From positions 5,889,501 through 5,953,500 of the forward strand of contig SMMW01000622.1 in the NCBI GenBank assembly GCA_004794655.1: a stretch of DNA of 64,000 bases, read 5' to 3'. Below the pieces are notes generated by a model that worked only from the letters and a program-made list of their open reading frames with translations, ran no database searches and was not told where the DNA came from. This DNA is from Marisa cornuarietis (Eukaryota; Mollusca; Gastropoda; Architaenioglossa; Ampullariidae). The position numbers were made by a program, and so were the translations under genes. Below, in pieces: positions 19,146 to 32,400 of the stretch (position 1 is its first letter; each line of letters begins with the position of its first letter).

Positions 19146-22100
19146 CATCATCAAACCTGGCGCAGTCCAACAATTATTTGGAGAACAGCAATAGTTTTCA
19201 AATATAATTCATGTGCTAAGTACGAATGTATTTATTTGTACACATGCTCATGTCTAATAGATGACATACACCTGGCTAGTTCACGCTGCTTCTACAAGGC
19301 CTTCGTGTAATTTATTTTTTTTAGGAAGCTGTAGCAACTTGTTTGTCTACTTGTGCGCACTCTTTCTCTCTTGACAGTACAGAGTATACATTAAGGTTAG
19401 TGCATTATTTCATTTTCACTGCTCCGACGATAGAGGCATTCCGGTCAAAGACAGCTGGAACACTTAGAATTTCATTCCTAAATCATTTTATTCGCCTCAG
19501 TGGCTCTTTTCATCAGTGGCCTACTTTCTTTGTGGGGAACGAGAAGCACACAGCACAAGCCTCCATAGTCTATATGATACTACTCCATTCCTCAGCTTTC
19601 AAACTGTTTTCAACTAAAAAAAAACTATGTGTAAAGTGCGCTGGGTCAGAAATGAGAACTCAGGTACCAGGAAGAAGAATTAAGTATAACACAAACCAAA
19701 GGCAGCGACTTTGGCTGGTTTGTGACCTACGAGAGATTGCAAAGTCTACGTGGTGCTGATCTTGAAGCAGGTGCATAAAGGAACTCGGTATAATGGGTAC
19801 ACGGATTCAGACAAGAAAAACTGGAGCAATGGCAGTTCCTCTCACAGCTGCGTTCTTGATTATGGTAAGCTGTGTAATTTTGAGTATATTTAAAATAAGT
19901 GTCTGGCTGCTCCTCAGTACACATTTTTAGGTTACAGCTTCCATGAGCTCAGTTTTAATGACAAAATCTCTCTCTTTCTCTCTCTGTGCAAAAACTGTCA
20001 TGTCTGTGCGCGTGTGCGTGGGTGCGAGTATGTGTGCGTCATGCGCACATGCATTGTTGCTTGTATGAAAAAGGAATTCATGACAAATGAGAAATGCATC
20101 TATAAATGTGTGTGGATGCATATGTACAAATCTCAGGTACCAGGAGCTAAGTATAGCATTAAATTGAAGGCGTATACGAATCTATTTGCCCATTGTGTAT
20201 GCACTGACACAGGTATAATTAAACATTGTGTGTGCACTGTTATAATGAAACATCATGTGTGCACTGGTAAGATAAAATATTGCATTAAATTTTAACAGTT
20301 TTTTTGGTGTGTTGACATTTCACAAATATCAAGTGAAAACGATAGTGGTGACCTTACACCGAATGTAGGAGTCTTTGCTGATAAAGTCACAGATTAACAC
20401 TCGCAGGGTTCACTTGTTCTCAGAAAAGACTGACTTTACTTGCCCGTGATCGAACGTGAGTGAATGTGCTCACTCTAAAAACTAAGAAAGAAATGCCTGT
20501 CGCAGTAGATCAAGCCTTATACGGTAAACTGTTTTATACCTTAAGAAAAATATTTCATGCCAGGAACATTGACGAAATGTCGTGTTAAGTATGAGAAAAG
20601 CAGATTTTAGAATGACATGAATAAACGATATGTGAATGATTTCCTAGGTTTCTGTAGATTATTTCTATGTGGATTTATGGAACATTATAATGGCACTGGA
20701 TAGGGTGAACAATTGTTTCAAATATATTACTTTACTTGGAAATAAACTATTTGATGCGTACATTATGATAAAGCGGGGTGTCAGCATGACGGTACCTGGA
20801 ATTAAAAAGAGAAATTTCGAGGACTGATTATATTTTATTCGTCATAGTCACCATCAACCATATACGCTTCTTAAAAAGTTCGAACGTTTCGGAACCTCCT
20901 GTTGCTTTATTTATTATTTATTTTTAATGGAAAATTGCTTACACCTAAAGCCGATTTCTCCATAAGTGGAAAAAGGAAGAGACGAGGAGAGAAAGGGGTA
21001 AGGGTAGATGTGGGATGAGGGTGTCTATGACGCCAAAGGTGCTGTTTGCTGTTGCTGCTGCCCTCTTTTCCTGTTGCGGTCTCTTGTTCTTGGTGTCTAG
21101 GAGACCTGCCAAGTCCGCAGTAGTGATGAACTGTACTGGTTGCCAGACCACTTATGTGACTATATTCCTATATTCCAAAGTTGTACTTAGTTTTAGGTAC
21201 AATATTTGTTTCTACTGTCTATTACTTAAAGGGCATCCAGTGTTATAGTTTTCCTTTTAATTTTGTTTTTGTCTCTATAAATCTGGCATGTTTATGGTTT
21301 ACCACCATCTTTACAGTTTGAGTAGAGTTTTATTTAAGGGCTTAGCGCTTTACTTTATTTGTTATGTTATCCTACCTCATTTTATGTTATAGTTCTGGTT
21401 ATGAATGACCTAAGGAAGTCTATATTTACCATGGTTAATTTTTTTCCAAGATTTTAAACATTTTTAATATGGTTACGCTAGGCTAGAAGTCTTATTAATT
21501 TATGACACTGTTTATGCTTGCTATTTTGGTTTATATTGCTTTTCGAGGTTATATATTATCCAGTATTTTTTGTATTCACTGCCTGTTTATATGAATATAG
21601 AATTAGGATGGCTGGTAAACATTGTTACCGCTAATGACAGTATGGTATGCCATCGCTCTTTGTGAGGATTAAAGAAGCTATTAATGTTTAATCCCAGTTT
21701 AGATCTGTCTGAGTTCTTCTATTTCTTGTTTCCATTACACTACAACAGCACATGTGAAGGGGTAAGTCTGTTCGAAAACTCCTATGTGGGTCTGGGTCCA
21801 TTAGCAGTCTTATCTGAAACAAGTCTTGTCCATTTGATGTCCCATGAAGGCCAACGGAACAAACTTTGCCACGTTGTTCAACAATTCAAAGCCAAAACGT
21901 TCCGATTTTATATCTTTATCTTGTGTTCTCTTGTAAAGTGCATTGAGGTCCCTGTTTAATAGCAAATGGGCTTTATGCTAAAGGGCTCTTTGTTATTATT
22001 AAATACTTGATGTAGTTGGGGGAAGCAGGCGCATTGCAAATTATTTATTTCTTTTCACAGCTTAATAAAATTCATCTAATAGTGTCAGGTAGGAGAGGGT

Positions 22101-22632
22101 TGATCTCTTGGCCTTTGGACAGATTATGAACTCCTGTCCTGACGCCTCCAGTTTACAGATTCAAACTGCTAAAGGAAGAAAGCTTCCGGAATTATGCATC
22201 ATACAACTTTCCCACACTACTGCTCTTGCTTTTGTATGTAGACAAGGTCGAGAAATTTCAAAATCCTTCTGTCATAAGGTGTTTCTTTTACCTTGATGAT
22301 TTTCAGATCACTATGCGAGTGCAGTCAGCCTCTGAAAAAATGGGTAATCTTACCTTTGTATGCCCTGATGGTCAGTACACAGCTATTTCTATCATTTATT
22401 AATCCATTTATTTCATTACTTTTTCTTGGTGTTTCAGTAACCACTTTGTCAGATATTTTCTCATATTGATGATCTTTTTATTTTAAATTTATTTCAAGAT
22501 AAATGATATATAATTTTGTTTGATATATATTTGTTGATATTTAAACATAAACTTTAATAAGTGTGAATCTACTGTAAGGGGTGTTTCGCTTGTTCTTTGA
22601 GTAGTAAAACAACACAATAAAGCCAGTTATAC
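19146..22632. other. Intergenic, no gene recognised
   Basis: AT-rich. Contains a short tandem set at 20,195-20,285 (three about-30-bp units around cattgtgtgtgcactg) and a repeated phrase caggtaccagga(a/g) at 19,661 and 20,138. An open frame at 21,015 starts with a hydrophobic run but has no supporting splice context. Confidence 0.5.
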
Positions 22633-22699
22633 TTAAAGACCTACCCGACTGGTGACACCAATCACGTTCAAAAGACTTCTTTCATAAAACTTATTAATG

Positions 22700-24370
22700 T
22701 CTCGAACATGAAATTGCAAGGAGAAGCAAGAATTTCGAGAAATTAAATGAAAGGGATTTTCTCATCTGCTGAAAAGATCAGCAAGGTTCAGAACCAAGCA
22801 ACCAGACTCATCACTGGAGCCATGAAATCTACGCCCATACAGGAACTGGAAACAAGCACAGGGTTGGAACCACTCGAGGACCGACGTGATACAAAGATAC
22901 TCGTCCAAGCCGCCAAGTTCAAGAGACTTCCAAATCACCCCATGAGAATCAGGCTGGCTCAGCCGACGAAGGGAAGGCTGAAAAGGGGAAGTTTCATCCA
23001 TCAGACGAGGATCCTTGAACGAAAACACCAAGATATCTTGGAACAAGACCCCAGAGAGATCCCCCTATACCGGACAAACCCAGCATGGAATGAATCTGCT
23101 TTCCCCCTGATCCACTGCAACATCCATGGTGTCGGCAAGAAAGATTCCCAAGACGACGCTGCGAAAAAGTCCTGTACTCTGGAGTATATCCACAGCAACT
23201 TCCCACAAGACCAGTGGACTCATGTGTACACTGACGGATCAGCGGAACAAGCTGTGAAGAAGGGTGGTGCCGGAATCTTCATTCGGTATCCAGGAGGAAG
23301 AGAAGACCGCCTCTCCCTCACAACCGGCCTCTATTCCACCAACTTCAAAGCGGAAGTAGTGGCTATTCAGACCGGTGCCACCCACATTGAGAACATCCCA
23401 GACATCTCCAACAACATCGTCTTCTTTACAGATGCACTATCTGTTCTACAGGCCTTACAGACTGCCAGAGACAAGGAATTGAACGCCCTAACCACTGCTC
23501 TCTCCTCCTTATGCAGAAACCACAAGTCGTCTTACAGTGGATTCCCTCCCACTGCGGTGTATTTGGCAACGAAGCCGCAGACACTCTTGCCAAGGAAGGA
23601 TCCACAAAAGAGCAGCAAGACAAGTCCACCACCTTCAATGAAGTCAAAACCATCATAAAGGCCAAACAGCATAACAAATGGCTACAGCAACACCCACGTT
23701 TCAACCAGAACGACCCATACTACCTGCTCACAAGGGCCGAACAGGTCATTATTTTTAGACTGAGGACAGGCCACAACCGTCTCATTCACCACCTATACAC
23801 CAAACTCCGGATCGGCCAGACGGACAGATGCCCGTGCCAGACAGACAGCCAGACAACAAAACATCTACTGCAAGAATGCCCCATGCACGAAGACCTCAGA
23901 CACCGCATCTGGACTGATGAGACGCCGGTATCAAGGAAGCTACACGGCAGTCTGGAGGACCTGCGGCGCACATCATCATTTGTACAAGAGGCAGGCGTAT
24001 CCATTTGAGTGACCGACAACAACAACAATCTGTTCAATTGTTTACAGTGATTAACCGTACGGGCAACTCTGCCATATAAACGTACAAATCGGTCCCAATG
24101 GATTTTCACACGAGGCTTTTGTGACAATACGAAAGTAAACCAAGAAACATAGTAATTGTAATGGTCACCAGCAGCTTACAAAATTTAACTAACATCAAAG
24201 ATGCTTACGATGTAGTATCATCGTACGATGAAGTCGTTTTTCGTCGTCTGCTGCCTGATCATATTGTGTTTGGGGTTTTGAACCTTTACAATCATCAGGT
24301 TCGAACATGTAAGGTTTAATAGCCTTAAGGCTAGACAACGCACGTCTTTGCTACTAGAGCATGATAGATG
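22700..24370 (+). mobile_element. LINE 3' fragment, tandem unit 1 (RNase H type)
   Basis: A 1,671-bp unit. Frame 22747-23658 covers the reverse-transcriptase thumb region (VQNQATRLITGAMKSTPIQE) and the RNase H start (THVYTDGSAEQAVKKGGAGI, later VFFTDALSVLQAL). A frameshift near 23,515 moves the rest into frame 23511-24008: VVLQWIPSHCGVFGNEAADT, then CPC...HLLQECP, a zinc-knuckle-like C-terminus. It is 5'-truncated and frameshifted, so inactive. About 360 bp of 3' sequence follows. It belongs to an RNase H-bearing (I/Jockey-group-like) family. Confidence 0.85.
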
Positions 24371-26041
24371 TCTCGAACATGAAATTGCAAGGAGAAGCAA
24401 GAATTTCGAGAAATTAAATGAAAGGGATTTTCTCATCTGCTGAAAAGATCAGCAAGGTTCAGAACCAAGCAACCAGACTCATCACTGGAGCCATGAAATC
24501 TACGCCCATACAGGAACTGGAAACAAGCACAGGGTTGGAACCACTCGAGGACCGACGTGATACAAAGATACTCGTCCAAGCCGCCAAGTTCAAGAGACTT
24601 CCAAATCACCCCATGAGAATCAGGCTGGCTCAGCCGACGAAGGGAAGGCTGAAAAGGGGAAGTTTCATCCATCAGACGAGGATCCTTGAACGAAAACACC
24701 AAGATATCTTGGAACAAGACCCCAGAGAGATCCCCCTATACCGGACAAACCCAGCATGGAATGAATCTGCTTTCCCCCTGATCCACTGCAACATCCATGG
24801 TGTCGGCAAGAAAGATTCCCAAGACGACGCTGCGAAAAAGTCCTGTACTCTGGAGTATATCCACAGCAACTTCCCACAAGACCAGTGGACTCATGTGTAC
24901 ACTGACGGATCAGCGGAACAAGCTGTGAAGAAGGGTGGTGCCGGAATCTTCATTCGGTATCCAGGAGGAAGAGAAGACCGCCTCTCCCTCACAACCGGCC
25001 TCTATTCCACCAACTTCAAAGCGGAAGTAGTGGCTATTCAGACCGGTGCCACCCACATTGAGAACATCCCAGACATCTCCAACAACATCGTCTTCTTTAC
25101 AGATGCACTATCTGTTCTACAGGCCTTACAGACTGCCAGAGACAAGGAATTGAACGCCCTAACCACTGCTCTCTCCTCCTTATGCAGAAACCACAAGTCG
25201 TCTTACAGTGGATTCCCTCCCACTGCGGTGTATTTGGCAACGAAGCCGCAGACACTCTTGCCAAGGAAGGATCCACAAAAGAGCAGCAAGACAAGTCCAC
25301 CACCTTCAATGAAGTCAAAACCATCATAAAGGCCAAACAGCATAACAAATGGCTACAGCAACACCCACGTTTCAACCAGAACGACCCATACTACCTGCTC
25401 ACAAGGGCCGAACAGGTCATTATTTTTAGACTGAGGACAGGCCACAACCGTCTCATTCACCACCTATACACCAAACTCCGGATCGGCCAGACGGACAGAT
25501 GCCCGTGCCAGACAGACAGCCAGACAACAAAACATCTACTGCAAGAATGCCCCATGCACGAAGACCTCAGACACCGCATCTGGACTGATGAGACGCCGGT
25601 ATCAAGGAAGCTACACGGCAGTCTGGAGGACCTGCGGCGCACATCATCATTTGTACAAGAGGCAGGCGTATCCATTTGAGTGACCGACAACAACAACAAT
25701 CTGTTCAATTGTTTACAGTGATTAACCGTACGGGCAACTCTGCCATATAAACGTACAAATCGGTCCCAATGGATTTTCACACGAGGCTTTTGTGACAATA
25801 CGAAAGTAAACCAAGAAACATAGTAATTGTAATGGTCACCAGCAGCTTACAAAATTTAACTAACATCAAAGATGCTTACGATGTAGTATCATCGTACGAT
25901 GAAGTCGTTTTTCGTCGTCTGCTGCCTGATCATATTGTGTTTGGGGTTTTGAACCTTTACAATCATCAGGTTCGAACATGTAAGGTTTAATAGCCTTAAG
26001 GCTAGACAACGCACGTCTTTGCTACTAGAGCATGATAGATG
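24371..26041 (+). mobile_element. LINE 3' fragment, tandem unit 2 (identical)
   Basis: Head-to-tail repeat of the previous unit at a 1,671-bp offset. All open frames on both strands are letter-identical (24418-25329, 25182-25679), including the frameshift. The unit joins share the trinucleotide atg, a microhomology. Either a very recent tandem duplication or an assembly artefact. Confidence 0.9.
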
Positions 26042-26210
26042 AAGATCGTTCAATGAATTGGATGCATTACTTCTCCTTCTGGCCATTGTAAAGTATGACA
26101 GAGTGGGCCACATCTATGCTGACATAGCACTTTACCTAGTACTAGAACATATTTATATTATCTGTACCTACCAGAATCTGTTATGTTGGAGCGATCGGGT
26201 AGGTCTTTAA

Positions 26211-26417
26211 AGCTCTGTTTCCTAACATTGTTTTGATAATACGTTTATTAATATCAGTATTCAGTAAAATACTTTGAAAAAAATGATGTGACAAAAGACG
26301 CTACTCGCAAGATCAACTTTTACCTGAAGCTACTTCGGTTCGTTTAAAGGTTTTAATAGTTGTTTACCTGGCAAATTAAGCTTATCGATCTCACAGGATT
26401 AGAATTTATAATTGCAG
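26211..26417. other. Sequence before the first recognised exon
   Basis: No promoter or signal-peptide exon could be placed. The first exon found starts in phase 1, so at least one coding exon must lie upstream. Confidence 0.4.
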
Positions 26418-26499
26418 GCTGGAGAATAAAAGCGCCAGATTGCTTCCTCATTGCGATGACACCATCAAGCTTCATGTCTGCTCAGAACACTTGTTCGAA
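26418..26499 (+). CDS. Main gene exon: C-type lectin-like domain, part 1
   Basis: 82 bp, phase 1 to 2 (acceptor attgcag, donor gtatgg). It reads [20 protein letters not shown] then AQNTCSK, the usual start with a first Cys and an A..-C pair. It joins in phase with 27303 to give [17 protein letters not shown]. Confidence 0.75.
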
Positions 26500-29400
26500 G
26501 TATGGGTTCCGCATTCCAAATATTGTCCGTTAACTAGATGCTCTTAAGTAATCTGTGTGCATTACATATGACAAAATCTGGTAAATAAAACAATTTACTA
26601 TGTAAATCTAGGCAGTTCGTTTGGGCCTATTCACAATTTTCTGGAAAACTCCATTCGCTAACGGGAAGATAGTAGCCTACGACGTTTCAAGTATTTTGCG
26701 AAAGGGCATCTTTTTATTGATGTTTAATTTACTCCTTATAAGATGCTATCCGAAGTTCCAACTTATAAAAACTACTTAGCAAGGAAGGACGCATCAGCAA
26801 CACAGTGTTTATCTCCCTCTACTCTTAAAAACAGCTTTGTCTCTCCAGTGCAGTACCGGCAGTAAGTAGTCTAAATAAGCCATTACATGCAATGCTCAAA
26901 GTTATGCATTAAGCAGCAAAAATACATTACTCTAAATCTCTCGAGTGCTGAATGAATATAGAAATAATAAGTTTATAAAATATTTGTGCTAAAGCAGAAT
27001 ATTTACAGAAAATTTGCAGAAAATGAAAGAGTGCATACAATGTATAAAGCACAAATACGCCAATCAAATACGTGATTTTTGATTTTTTTCAATGAAATTA
27101 GCTCTGTTTAATGTTGTCCAATATATTAATTAATTAGTTGTTAATTTTGTTAATTTATTTTAATTAAAGTTTACATCGTATTCTGAATCATTAATTTTAA
27201 TAATTGCAAAAAAATAAAACACCATCTGAAAGAAAAAGAATCAGAAAATGCTCAGCATCGAGATAACTGTAAATATAGAAATTTTTGCTGCCTCTTTCTC
27301 AGGTATGGAACCACTCTTGTGATTCTAGATGATGAGAATGAATCGTTAATGGTCAGTCAACTATTTCGACAGGAAACGTCATCCTTTTCTCATTTCTGGA
27401 TCGGGAACATAAAACTTAGTGAGTCACAGACCTTCTCATGGCAACCACGATATTCATCGATGACTAGAAAATACAAAAATCGAACTAAAACGTTCTGAGT
27501 ACAATAAAAGGGACTAATAAAATCAGAAATGAAGGTCTAAATATCTTATTTATAGAGGGAATATACTAGCATCCATACTCTTTCATTTTATAATTTTGAA
27601 TTTGATAGAGTATATGGTAGTCTGGTTTCCTTGTACTAGTATTTTTAAGCCATCGATTTTGGGCTGACCGATACTGATGCTGAGTTAAATTTAAGAAGTA
27701 ATAATCAAGTAAAACCTTCCGATTTGCGTAACTTTGATTTTTCTGTACCCAGTATTCTGTTTTACTTGTTTACCTTACTGCTTGTGCCCCCACATTTTAG
27801 ACTGGAATTTTCTACAATTTAAACCTTCAGCTGCTTCACCGACTCATTTACAGACGGACAAAGCGTATGTAACGGACAGTGGGACATACAGCAGCCTGCA
27901 AATATCACCTCGCCTTACGTGTCGTCGTCATCAATCAGTGGACGATGGAGTACGACAGATTCTGACACGAGGCTGCCTTTCGTCTGCAGGTTTCATGCAT
28001 GCCTAGAAGGTGGCCCCTTCTTGTTATTTCGTTTGTCAGAATGAATGCACATATCGTTTTGTGTGTTTTCGGTCGTGCATCCATTCTCTCTGGGGTATGT
28101 GAGCAGAAAAATATGAATAACTTAATCGCATTTATGTGCAGTCAGTAAATCTTTTGAAATACCACATACAGGATGATAAAGCAAAAGTCTATTTTCCAGG
28201 AACATTTCGCTGCATGGACGGGTCCCAGTGTCTGAACGACGCCTGGAAGTGTGACGGGGTGTATGATTGTCCTGATCAGTCTGATGAAGCGGACTGTGGT
28301 GAGTGGCCTACGTTCCTCAAGTATTCAAATTGTTACCAGTCAAGTGGCTGGTCATCACAAAATGTTCTCCTATCTGTTAAGTATTAATTTTAAAGGTATA
28401 TTCTTAGCAACATATGATATTCTGTGCTTCGAATGTTTTTGTATATGTGCATTAGTATCTATACACACCCATCCCATTATAAGTAGATTTTGTTTGAGTG
28501 CAGTTTTCTTGTGTACGTGTGTCTTAATATGTGTAGCTGCTTATTTCCGTCTTTTTACTGCATAAAAGAGAGCACAGACTACCAGCTAAGCAAGGTATTT
28601 CTTTGATATTCTTTGCAGACGCCTCATGTACCAGCTACATACAGAAACCAAGCGGAAGTTTAAACGTGACGTATACAGACAACATTCCGTGCACGTGGGT
28701 CATTGAGGGAGTCGTTGGACAAACTCTATCCGTAACAGTAAGACTTATGGACCAGTGATGATTTAAGTGTTTAACCTGTTTTCTGTCTTTGATGAATTTA
28801 AAATCTTCTAATCTGTATTTTTATACAAAGTAATGGGTTCAATCATTGACAATTAAAAACAGAGATAGTACGTGATTTGTAATCCATTATATTTACCCAT
28901 TTTCATATCGGTTTGTTTTCTTTCCCTGTTAAGAGCCTCTTGAGAATGTTACTGCTAATTTGCAAGACGCAAGAATGTTGTGGACTGTACGTGTAGAGGC
29001 ATGAGACTCAGCCTGTGTCGTCAGGTCACTAGTTCTGTCTCTGCTTTCAGTTTCACACTGTGGACGTCGAGAGCGACGCCGACTACATAGAGGTCTGGAG
29101 CGGAGGCCCAACGATAGAGACCAGCACCCAGAAGGCCTTGCTCACCGGAAATTTAATAGATCAAACCATATATGGCGATAACAACTTCCTCATTATCAAA
29201 ATAATCCCAGATCTGTCTGTTGAAGGAACTGGTTTTACGGCTACTTGGCAACCAGGTAATTTCTGTAGATTGTCTGATTTCAGGTGACGCCAAGAGGTGC
29301 CCTCTGCAAGAGTATCGATTAGTAAGTGTTCCATATAACTAGTGATCGAGCTTGTTTGAACGAAGTTGTTAAAAGTAATATACAGTTTGTTATGCAATGA

Positions 29401-32400
29401 TTTAGTTGGAAAAAGAGAAGGGCGTTATTATTTAAAATATTCTGAAGCTTTCCATTGAAGCAGTTGAAAATAGAAACTAACAATTTGAACACAATTTGTT
29501 TTGTTTTCAGGAAATTTCAGTGCATTGAACAATACTGTCAACGATCATTCATATGCGTCAGCAACATGTCCCGACGGAAGTAGCTATTACGGAAGTAGCG
29601 ATGGTAATGTGTGTCTGTGTTGGCGGACATATCGAGTGGGTGGTGGCATATGCAAAAGTAAGTTCAGAAATATGTACCGTAAATTGGTCAGAGCTGTAAA
29701 TGCCAAATAAAATGTTATTTCTAAAAAAAATCAGAGAAAAAGATGTGAACGTAACCTGAAATAAGATTTAATAATCCTAAGTGTCACTTATTTTACGATG
29801 CACGTTGAGGATTCTACACGAACAGATTCTTTTAGTTACTAGCAACTTGATGTATATATAGCTGTAATGGACAATAAGTCGAAATGCCAGTCAAATACAT
29901 GATTGGTTCTGTACTGCATTACTGTACTGCGGTACAGACACGTCCAGCGACTTCGACATCTACTTCACCAAACGCTCCAGGACTAAACTCCGACCACCAC
30001 AGCCGTTCTTATCCGGATCATACGCTATCAGTCTCTCCTTCTGGATCTCTTTTCTCAGTGACACAGAGTCGTTCCCAGTGCAGATTGTGAGGTCGGTCCT
30101 TTGTTATATAACCTTCAATCTATCTATGTCTTTCTATATATATATATATGTCACACACACACACACACACACACACATGCGAGAACACAAACGCACACAC
30201 ACTCATACAAAACAAACAAACAAACAAACAAACACACATATATGTATATTCAAGAAACAACAAAACAATTTTGCTTTCATCGGATGCTTTAGGAAAAGTA
30301 GCTGAACGTGCAAACATATAACGGATTTCATATGTACAGTCATATTTGTCTAGGACTGAAAGTGAACACGTTTTGAATATTTTCTATTAAACACTTGTAT
30401 CTAAAAGCTTCATGTGGAGCCTTGAGTCAGTCAGTCAGTCGTCCCTTGCTTGGAACCTGGCGTTGGGGGGAGCACATGGATAGACGCGCCAGCTGATAGG
30501 GCCCGCCACTCTTGCCTATTGTGGGATATAGTGAGCAGGTCCTGTTCAGGACGACCAGTCCAGTCTTTGACGTACGTAAGCCAGTTCTTTCTCTCACCAC
30601 CGCGGCGTCGGCCACCCTCCAAGGTGCCTTTAAGGATAGTCTTCGACAAGGTGTCGTGCCGGGTTACATGGCCAAAGAAGACCAGCTTACGTCGCTTGAC
30701 TGTTAATAGTAGAGGTTACTGGTGTCCTACGAGTGTGGCCATCTTGTTTTTTTACAAAGTCGTTGGTTTTATGTTCTTTGTATGAGATCCGGAGCAGCCT
30801 CCTCAGACACTTGTTCTCAAATGCCTGGATTCTCCTTTCCGTTTCGACGAGCAGCGTCCACGTGTCGCATTCGTAGAGGAGGATCGGCACTACCAGGGAT
30901 TTGTACAGCCTGTACTCGGTAGTGAACCTTATCTTGTGGCTATGCCAGATCCTATATAGCCTAGCCATTGCTGCTGTTGCTGTTGCGATCCTGATGCGGA
31001 TATCTAGCGGGGAGCTGCCGTCCATGGAGAGGGTGGCTCCCAAGTACTTGAAGCTTCTTAACTTTTTGAGTTATATCCCGTTCATATACCCCGTTCATAA
31101 AGATCTCTGCCTTGCCGTTGCCATTGCTCATAACTTTGCTCTTTTCAGTGCTGGTCTCCATTCCATATGCACTTGAGCTGTCTGTCAGTCTGTTGGTGAG
31201 GTCCTTCTTAGTACCTGCTAATAAATGTCCTCTGCGAAGCGTTGGTTGCAGATTGTCTTCCACCGATTGAAATGGAAGTATGGTGGTCATGAAGAGCTTT
31301 GAGAATGATGTTCTCCAAAAATATATTGAACAGCACGGGTGATAGGGGACATACCCCTACTGTGGTGCAAAAGTAAGCTCCTGTTTGCTTGTTCAGGAGC
31401 TCCGTACTTGTTGAGCTGTTATACAGCGCTTCAACAACTTGGACGAGGCCTTCTTCGATATTGAATTTCCGCATAACATGCCATAGCCCCTCGTGCCAGA
31501 CTCTGTAAAATAGCATTTTAAAGTCAATGAAGTTGTAGTTAAGGTCCCGCTGATGCTGAAGATGCTTTTCTATAAGGAGACGACAGTTGAAGATCTGCTC
31601 AACTGTGCTTCTACGTGGTCTGAAGCCAGCCTGTTCTTCTGCTAGCAGCTCTTCTGCGGTGGTTCTGATGCGGTTCTGTATGACCTTCAGCATGACTTTG
31701 CTTGGGTGACTGATGAGACTTATGGTTCTGTAGTTCTGACACTGTTTGCTGTTTCCTTTCTTTGGGAGGGATATGATTAGCGACTGCGTTCATTCTCTGG
31801 GCCATGCTCTCTATGAGTGTGAATAGGCTCTATAAAAATCTTCACTATTATTATTATTCCTTGCGCTCCCAGACTCTTTGGCACAGGAACGTTAGGGCCT
31901 TCCCCACCCTGTTTGAGCAGCTCAGCTGGCACGTTATCAACGCCTGGAGACTTTCCTCCCTTCAAACTATGTACAGCTCTTTCGACCTCTTCCCGTAGGA
32001 CTGGTAGGTCTACAGGTTCGCTGTCTCTAGCCTGGTTGTTTTGGAGGATGTTGGCGTCGATCTTCAGCTGGTAGTTGTACAGGTCCTTGCAGTACTCCGT
32101 CCATCGGTTGAGTACAGCATTGCTTTCTGTGAGATTGCTGTCTTCGATGATTGAGATCTTCTGCTGGTCTGTCTTAGTGAGGGTCTTTAGAAGTAGGTAG
32201 GCCTTTTTACTGTCACCTCATGCCATTCCGTCGTCTATGTCCCGGCACTGATTCTCGATCCAGCTCTCCCTAGCTGCCTTCATCCCTTTATTGATGACAG
32301 TGTTCACTTCTTTTTATTTGGTGGCTGCTTCTGGTTTGCTTTTCTTTTCTCTCTTCAAGGCCCTCCTTTGGTCACCGAGGCTGAAGCCCTAGGCTAAACG

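Larger units (their letters stand above)
22633..26210. mobile_element. TTAA-flanked inverted-repeat element enclosing the LINE tandem
   Basis: TTAA-AGACCTACCCGA (22633-22648) is mirrored by TCGGGTAGGTCT-TTAA (26195-26210). This is a 12-bp inverted repeat with a TTAA target on each side, the signature of piggyBac-like cut-and-paste elements. The arms outside the LINE units are about 63 and 153 bp with no transposase, so the host was probably a short non-autonomous element. The arms are short enough that chance cannot be fully excluded. Confidence 0.45.

Noticed and set aside
21015..21248. Signal-peptide-like open frame as first exon of the main gene
   Set aside because: A hydrophobic start exists, but there is no convincing donor at the required phase, and the opposite strand is open too, as in repeats.
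22747..25679. Two long open frames (303 and 165 codons, twice) as host genes
   Set aside because: The peptides carry RNase H and zinc-knuckle motifs of non-LTR retrotransposons, are frameshifted and lie in a nested repeat.
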